A stretch of DNA of 9,609 nt, from positions 1-9,609 of the forward strand of contig JAOUPA010000072.1 in NCBI GenBank assembly GCA_029880105.1, written 5' to 3'. The notes under the pieces were generated by a model. It searched no databases, was not told the origin of the DNA, and was given only the letters and a program-made list of their open reading frames with translations. Of the stretch, positions 6,845-9,609 are shown one piece after another. Every line of letters starts with the position of its first letter. Position 1 is the first letter of the stretch. Both the position numbers and the translations under genes were made by a program. The stretch is from Gammaproteobacteria bacterium (GTDB lineage Bacteria > Pseudomonadota > Gammaproteobacteria > SZUA-229).

Positions 6845-6878
6845 AAACCTTATCCCTTAAAGTTACTGCTCAAGGTTT
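6845..6878 (-). repeat. Inverted repeat between clpS and clpA
   Basis: AAACCTT (6845-6851) and AAGGTTT (6872-6878) are perfect 7-bp inverse complements with a 20-base loop. In the minus-strand transcript the hairpin starts just after the clpS stop and is followed by a U-rich stretch (GATTTTATTTG). It could act as a weak attenuator or mRNA-stability element separating clpS from clpA output. The large loop makes it weak. Confidence 0.3.
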
Positions 6879-6882
6879 ATTT

Positions 6883-7212
6883 CTAGACCTCTTCCATCGT
6901 GCACATCAGCGGATGCTGGTTTAATCTTGAAAATTCATTTACCTGATCAACCTTGGTCTCAGCTATTTCATAGCTAAATATACCGCAAACCCCCTTTCCT
7001 TTGGTGTGTACCGCCATCATAACCCTCGTCGCCCTGTCAGAATCCATACCAAAAAACATGGATAGAATCTGAACCACAAATTCCATGGGTGTATAGTCAT
7101 CATTAACCAACACAACTTTATATAACTTGGGCTCTTCGAGCTTTGGCCTATCCTCTTCGACCGCTAAACCATCGTCAAAATCGAAATCAAAACCGTCTTT
7201 CTGATTACTCAT
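6883..7212 (-). CDS. clpS: ClpS, ClpA adaptor and N-degron recognition protein
   Basis: This 109-residue cytoplasmic adaptor captures proteins with Leu, Phe, Tyr or Trp at the N-terminus and passes them to ClpA. A flexible acidic N-terminal extension (1-28, FDFDFDD) precedes the folded core starting at LYKVVLVNDDYTPMEFV (30-46). N37, D38 and D39 match the alpha-amino-binding residues of E. coli ClpS, M43 matches the gatekeeper Met, and H69 in AVHTKGKGVCG matches the binding-pocket His. The protein ends with the usual HPLMCTMEEV-type strand. All pocket residues are present, so it should be functional. The ATG at 7212 has only a weak GAG eight bases upstream. It is followed by clpA after 73 bases. 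The Leu/Phe-tRNA transferase (aat) that makes such N-degrons is not in the window. Confidence 0.97.
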   Translation of the reverse strand: MSNQKDGFDFDFDDGLAVEEDRPKLEEPKLYKVVLVNDDYTPMEFVVQILSMFFGMDSDRATRVMMAVHTKGKGVCGIFSYEIAETKVDQVNEFSRLNQHPLMCTMEEV

Positions 7213-7236
7213 GACTATCGCTCAGTGCACAATTAC

Positions 7237-7264
7237 AGTGTAGATCATGTTGCAATTTTTGTAA
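7237..7264 (-). promoter_or_regulatory. Candidate clpS-clpA promoter
   Basis: On the minus strand TTACAA (7264-7259) and TACACT (7242-7237) are 16 bases apart, about 25 bases ahead of the clpS ATG. Each box matches the sigma-70 consensus at four of six positions. Transcription from the upstream lipoprotein genes is an alternative. Confidence 0.35.
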
Positions 7265-7300
7265 GAAACTATCTTCATTAATGCTACTCATTTGCTGACC

Positions 7301-7346
7301 AGTGGTAAAAATTGATTTTACATCACGAACCACTAATACTGTAGTG
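7301..7346. repeat. Overlapping inverted repeats upstream of clpS
   Basis: Three small stems overlap: GTAAAA (7305-7310) with TTTTAC (7316-7321); AGTGGT (7301-7306) with ACCACT (7329-7334); and CACTA (7331-7335) with TAGTG (7342-7346). The last two share bases and cannot both form. The block lies downstream of the LPP20 stop (7384) on the minus strand, and may be a weak terminator or a fold in the clpS leader. No clean T-run follows, so I do not call a terminator. Confidence 0.3.
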
Positions 7347-7383
7347 CCTCAGCCACGACTTATATAATGTGGATGTTTTCTGA

Positions 7384-8403
7384 TTATTCAACAGCTGAAA
7401 AACCCATAATTGTGGCTTTCAGCTCCTGATTCAGTAAATCTTCGACCTTGGCCAACATGCGCTGGTTCAATTGCTGTCTATCGGTAGCTGAAACCTTTAA
7501 TGGCCAGGTTTTGTTGCCCTGCACTTTGCCCTCTGGGGACATCAGTCGTAAGGTTAATTTACCGCGCATCCAGTACCATCCCTGATTTTCAGTGGGTGAT
7601 TGAAGCTCAAGACCAATAGCCAGAATATAGCCAAGAGGCGATGAAGACTCGGGAAAACCAGATTTTGCCATAGCACCCTTGAGCAGTTTATCAACTTTGC
7701 CCGTCGCATCCTGAAGCACTTCAGGTTTCATTTTAAGATCGGAGAGACTCGCCTCCAGCTGGGTACGCAGGTCAGCTCGATTCCAGGTTGACTCGGCACC
7801 CTTACCACTCAGATCAATGACCTTGAGCGTTTTCTGTAGTGCCTCACGCTGGTCATGCGTAGCCAGAACACGCTGATATGTCGCAACTTTCTGTAAAGCA
7901 CCTGGCTTGGCCTTGACACTATCGAGCTCGAAAGTAATCTGTTTATCGAGTTTTGATATTTCATCCCGGATATTATTGCCTGCCTGCCGACGATCCAGTA
8001 CTGCCAGGGCATAATAGGTTAAATCTGGTGAGCTCCACTGCTCAACGATCTGTGCACCATCAATGATTTTGTCCGTTTCAATATCTACTTTCTGCACAAG
8101 GCGCTGCGATTTATCCAGTGACTCAGCACCATTCTGATTTTTAACATGGATATCCTCACGCGTTGTCGATGACTCTCGAATCCTCAACTCAAAAACTTTC
8201 GTCAAATTGGCAAGTGCACGATTTTTTGCCAGTTCAGGATTTGACGCAGAGCCACTGGCTGTCACATAAGCAGAGTTAGGGTATTTTGCAGATTCACCAT
8301 TGACCCAGTCAGGCTGCCCCCCACTGACCACCGATGCAGATTTCATGCAACCGAATAAAAACAGAAATGACAATAAAGATATTTTTTTTAGATGCATATC
8401 CAC
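7384..8403 (-). CDS. LPP20 family outer-membrane lipoprotein
   Basis: This 339-residue lipoprotein is of poorly known role. Residues 1-19 form a lipoprotein signal peptide (KKISLLSFLFLFGC), with C19 the likely lipidated residue. M20-K21 follow with no Asp at +2, which favours the outer membrane. The LPP20 domain (about 29-140) opens with GQPDWVNG and has YVTASGSASNPELAKNRAL (46-64), the usual repeated small-residue and helix pattern. The C-terminal part (about 245-339) is a second globular domain with WYWMRGKLTLRL and TWPLKVSATDRQQLNQR. The gene begins eight bases after the stop of the COG3014 gene. AGGAG (8413-8409) lies 5 bases before a GTG (8403) and 11 bases before an ATG (8397); both give an intact lipobox, and the ATG would shorten the protein by two residues. 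The neighbour family suggests a joint envelope role, probably near peptidoglycan synthesis (inference). Confidence 0.88.
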   Translation of the reverse strand: MDMHLKKISLLSFLFLFGCMKSASVVSGGQPDWVNGESAKYPNSAYVTASGSASNPELAKNRALANLTKVFELRIRESSTTREDIHVKNQNGAESLDKSQRLVQKVDIETDKIIDGAQIVEQWSSPDLTYYALAVLDRRQAGNNIRDEISKLDKQITFELDSVKAKPGALQKVATYQRVLATHDQREALQKTLKVIDLSGKGAESTWNRADLRTQLEASLSDLKMKPEVLQDATGKVDKLLKGAMAKSGFPESSSPLGYILAIGLELQSPTENQGWYWMRGKLTLRLMSPEGKVQGNKTWPLKVSATDRQQLNQRMLAKVEDLLNQELKATIMGFSAVE

Positions 8404-8408
8404 AACTA

Positions 8409-8413
8409 CTCCT
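8409..8413 (-). promoter_or_regulatory. Ribosome binding site overlapping the COG3014 stop codon
   Basis: AGGAG overlaps the TAG stop (8414-8412) of the upstream gene, so translation of the two genes is probably coupled. It serves either the GTG at 8403 (5-base gap) or the ATG at 8397 (11-base gap) of the LPP20 gene; sequence alone does not decide. Confidence 0.55.
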
Positions 8414-9609
8414 ATTTCTTCGACATCTCATTAAGAGACATATTGGGCGCAACCCAGTGTTCAGTTAAAAAGGTCTTCTGGCCTGGCTTGATAACCACTT
8501 CTCTACTAGTGGTATCGACCAATGTCCCAACTGTATTGTAAATTTCGATATTAATCTTGTTTGTGCCCTTGGGCAGCCTGACCCTGGCCATCTGTATCGT
8601 TTGTGGCAGTGTTGTCCAGCTCCGGGTATCAGCACGTTCGGTGACCACATTTGTTACTGTGGCAAGAAGGCCCATTAGTTCACCACGCTTCTCCTTAACT
8701 TTGTCCTGCATTTTGTGCTTGACCACAGCCCGCGCAATTGCTCGTGCAGTTATCAATGGCATATCACTCGAAAGCGCATTTCTTGCCAGCGCATCAACGT
8801 CTTCAACCAGCTCAAGGTCTACCGATACTTTATCGCCAGAAACCAGGCGAGATAAATTACGGGGCCTCGCCTTTTCATATGCTGGTAAAGAAATTCTGAC
8901 AGTATCGACAATTTCATCACCTGTGTTAGCAATTATTGATTTTTCATTTCTTATAGACGCCAAACCACTGCTCAAAACAACAATCAACTCGCCATAGTCT
9001 TTTGATGATTTTGCCGGTTTATATTGTTTGATACCCAGTTCCTTTTTCAGCAACCGCAGTTCATTATCCAGACCCTGCTCAGCCAGCATCCGCAATAAAT
9101 CGGTTTTAAGCACCAGGGGAATATCCAGACTCTGCTTATCCTTAGTTGACTGATAGACTTTTTTCGCCTGGCGATAGGCAATCAGCGCTTCATCTTTTTC
9201 GCCTAGCGCCTCGTAAATCATACCTGATAAATAACGGACAAATGGGTCTTCTTCAGGCTGTTCACCCCACTCCTGCATTTTCACATCTGCCTGTAACATT
9301 TCTACGCGCGCTGCATCAAGATCATCCATCTCGATATAGTTCATTGCCATATAGGCGTGCAGCAGCACCTGCTCATAACGATCACCGGAATAACTGCGCA
9401 TTGCGTCATTAACCACCAGCGCACCAGCCTGTTCAGAAACGCTAATGCCGTAGAGCTCTTCGATCTGTTTTTTTGCCACCTCAAAAATCTGATTACTGGC
9501 CTGGTAATTACCCTTAATGCGTCGCAGCATGCCTTTGTTCAAACTGGCCAGCACATCTTTCTGCTGTCGATCCTGCTCTTCTGCAATAACCAAGGCATCA
9601 CCTACACGT
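8412..9609 (-). CDS. COG3014-type TPR-like envelope protein, 5' end beyond window
   Basis: The reading frame is open to the right edge with no stop, so the N-terminus, expected to carry an export or lipoprotein signal, is missing. A TTG at 9593 could be taken for a start, but in-frame codons (R-V-G-D-A) continue upstream of it. The visible 398 residues begin with helical TPR-like repeats: LASLNKGMLRRIKGNYQASN, HAYMAMNYIEMDDLDAARVE, then YLSGMIYEALGEKDEALIAY. After a charged linker comes a mixed second half with GELIVVLSSG, a conserved-looking ARAIARAVVKHKMQDK helix, and a C-terminal beta-rich segment (LPKGTNKINIEIYN). This layout matches COG3014 family proteins, which lie beside LPP20 lipoproteins and LpoB-like activators in gammaproteobacteria. 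Such a neighbour would be off the right edge (inference). The molecular role is not established. It overlaps the ribosome binding site of the LPP20 gene, so the two are co-translated. Confidence 0.85.
   Translation of the reverse strand, partial: RVGDALVIAEEQDRQQKDVLASLNKGMLRRIKGNYQASNQIFEVAKKQIEELYGISVSEQAGALVVNDAMRSYSGDRYEQVLLHAYMAMNYIEMDDLDAARVEMLQADVKMQEWGEQPEEDPFVRYLSGMIYEALGEKDEALIAYRQAKKVYQSTKDKQSLDIPLVLKTDLLRMLAEQGLDNELRLLKKELGIKQYKPAKSSKDYGELIVVLSSGLASIRNEKSIIANTGDEIVDTVRISLPAYEKARPRNLSRLVSGDKVSVDLELVEDVDALARNALSSDMPLITARAIARAVVKHKMQDKVKEKRGELMGLLATVTNVVTERADTRSWTTLPQTIQMARVRLPKGTNKINIEIYNTVGTLVDTTSREVVIKPGQKTFLTEHWVAPNMSLNEMSKK

Noticed and set aside
8557..8997. Open frame of 146 codons on the plus strand
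   Set aside because: It lies wholly antisense to the COG3014 gene, has no recognisable domain or ribosome binding site, and its residue pattern looks like a mirror of the real frame.
9591..9593. TTG as start codon of the right-hand gene
   Set aside because: The frame continues open to the window edge, family members have more N-terminal sequence, and no ribosome binding site can be assessed there; the gene is treated as 5'-partial.
1..9609. CRISPR arrays, insertion sequences, attachment sites, tRNA or rRNA genes, toxin-antitoxin or defence genes
   Set aside because: No regularly spaced repeats, transposase or integrase motifs, cloverleaf-like segments or small overlapping gene pairs were found; the content is core chromosomal.

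Overview
The window looks like ordinary chromosomal DNA from a free-living or host-associated gammaproteobacterium. The evidence is a ClpS-ClpA pair convergent with infA, a short-form serine acetyltransferase, an LPP20/COG3014 envelope-lipoprotein pair, DUF2797 and DUF4124 proteins, and moderate base composition. I cannot name the genus. Coding density is high, no gap exceeds 175 bases, and I see no mobile element, CRISPR array, tRNA, rRNA or phage gene.

Left block (1-2622, minus strand): a class I/II PLP aminotransferase is followed 27 bases later by a DUF2797 protein, then 64 bases later by a serine acetyltransferase (cysE) that runs off the left edge. This is a probable operon. cysE shows the most unusual local signal: the only start codon that keeps its conserved N-terminus and sits behind a perfect Shine-Dalgarno is an ATT.

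Middle block (2797-3976, plus strand): a divergent promoter region (2623-2796) with a palindrome and a longer inverted repeat precedes an exported M23 endopeptidase, followed by infA (translation initiation factor IF-1) with its own likely promoter. A strong hairpin at 4002-4028 sits between infA and the convergent minus-strand genes and can serve both strands.

Right block (4053-9609, minus strand): reading right to left, a COG3014-type TPR-like protein (5' end off the window), an LPP20 lipoprotein, clpS, clpA and a small exported DUF4124 protein. ClpS hands N-degron substrates to the ClpA unfoldase, which feeds ClpP (not in this window). The COG3014/LPP20 pair is a poorly understood envelope module often found with LpoB-type penicillin-binding-protein activators. 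Together with the M23 peptidase it gives the window a cell-envelope flavour around core translation and proteolysis genes.

No clearly new multi-gene system is visible. The points most worth checking are the AUU start of cysE, a possible GIY-YIG-like core with two cysteine clusters in the DUF2797 protein, the COG3014/LPP20 pair, and several inverted repeats in intergenic DNA.
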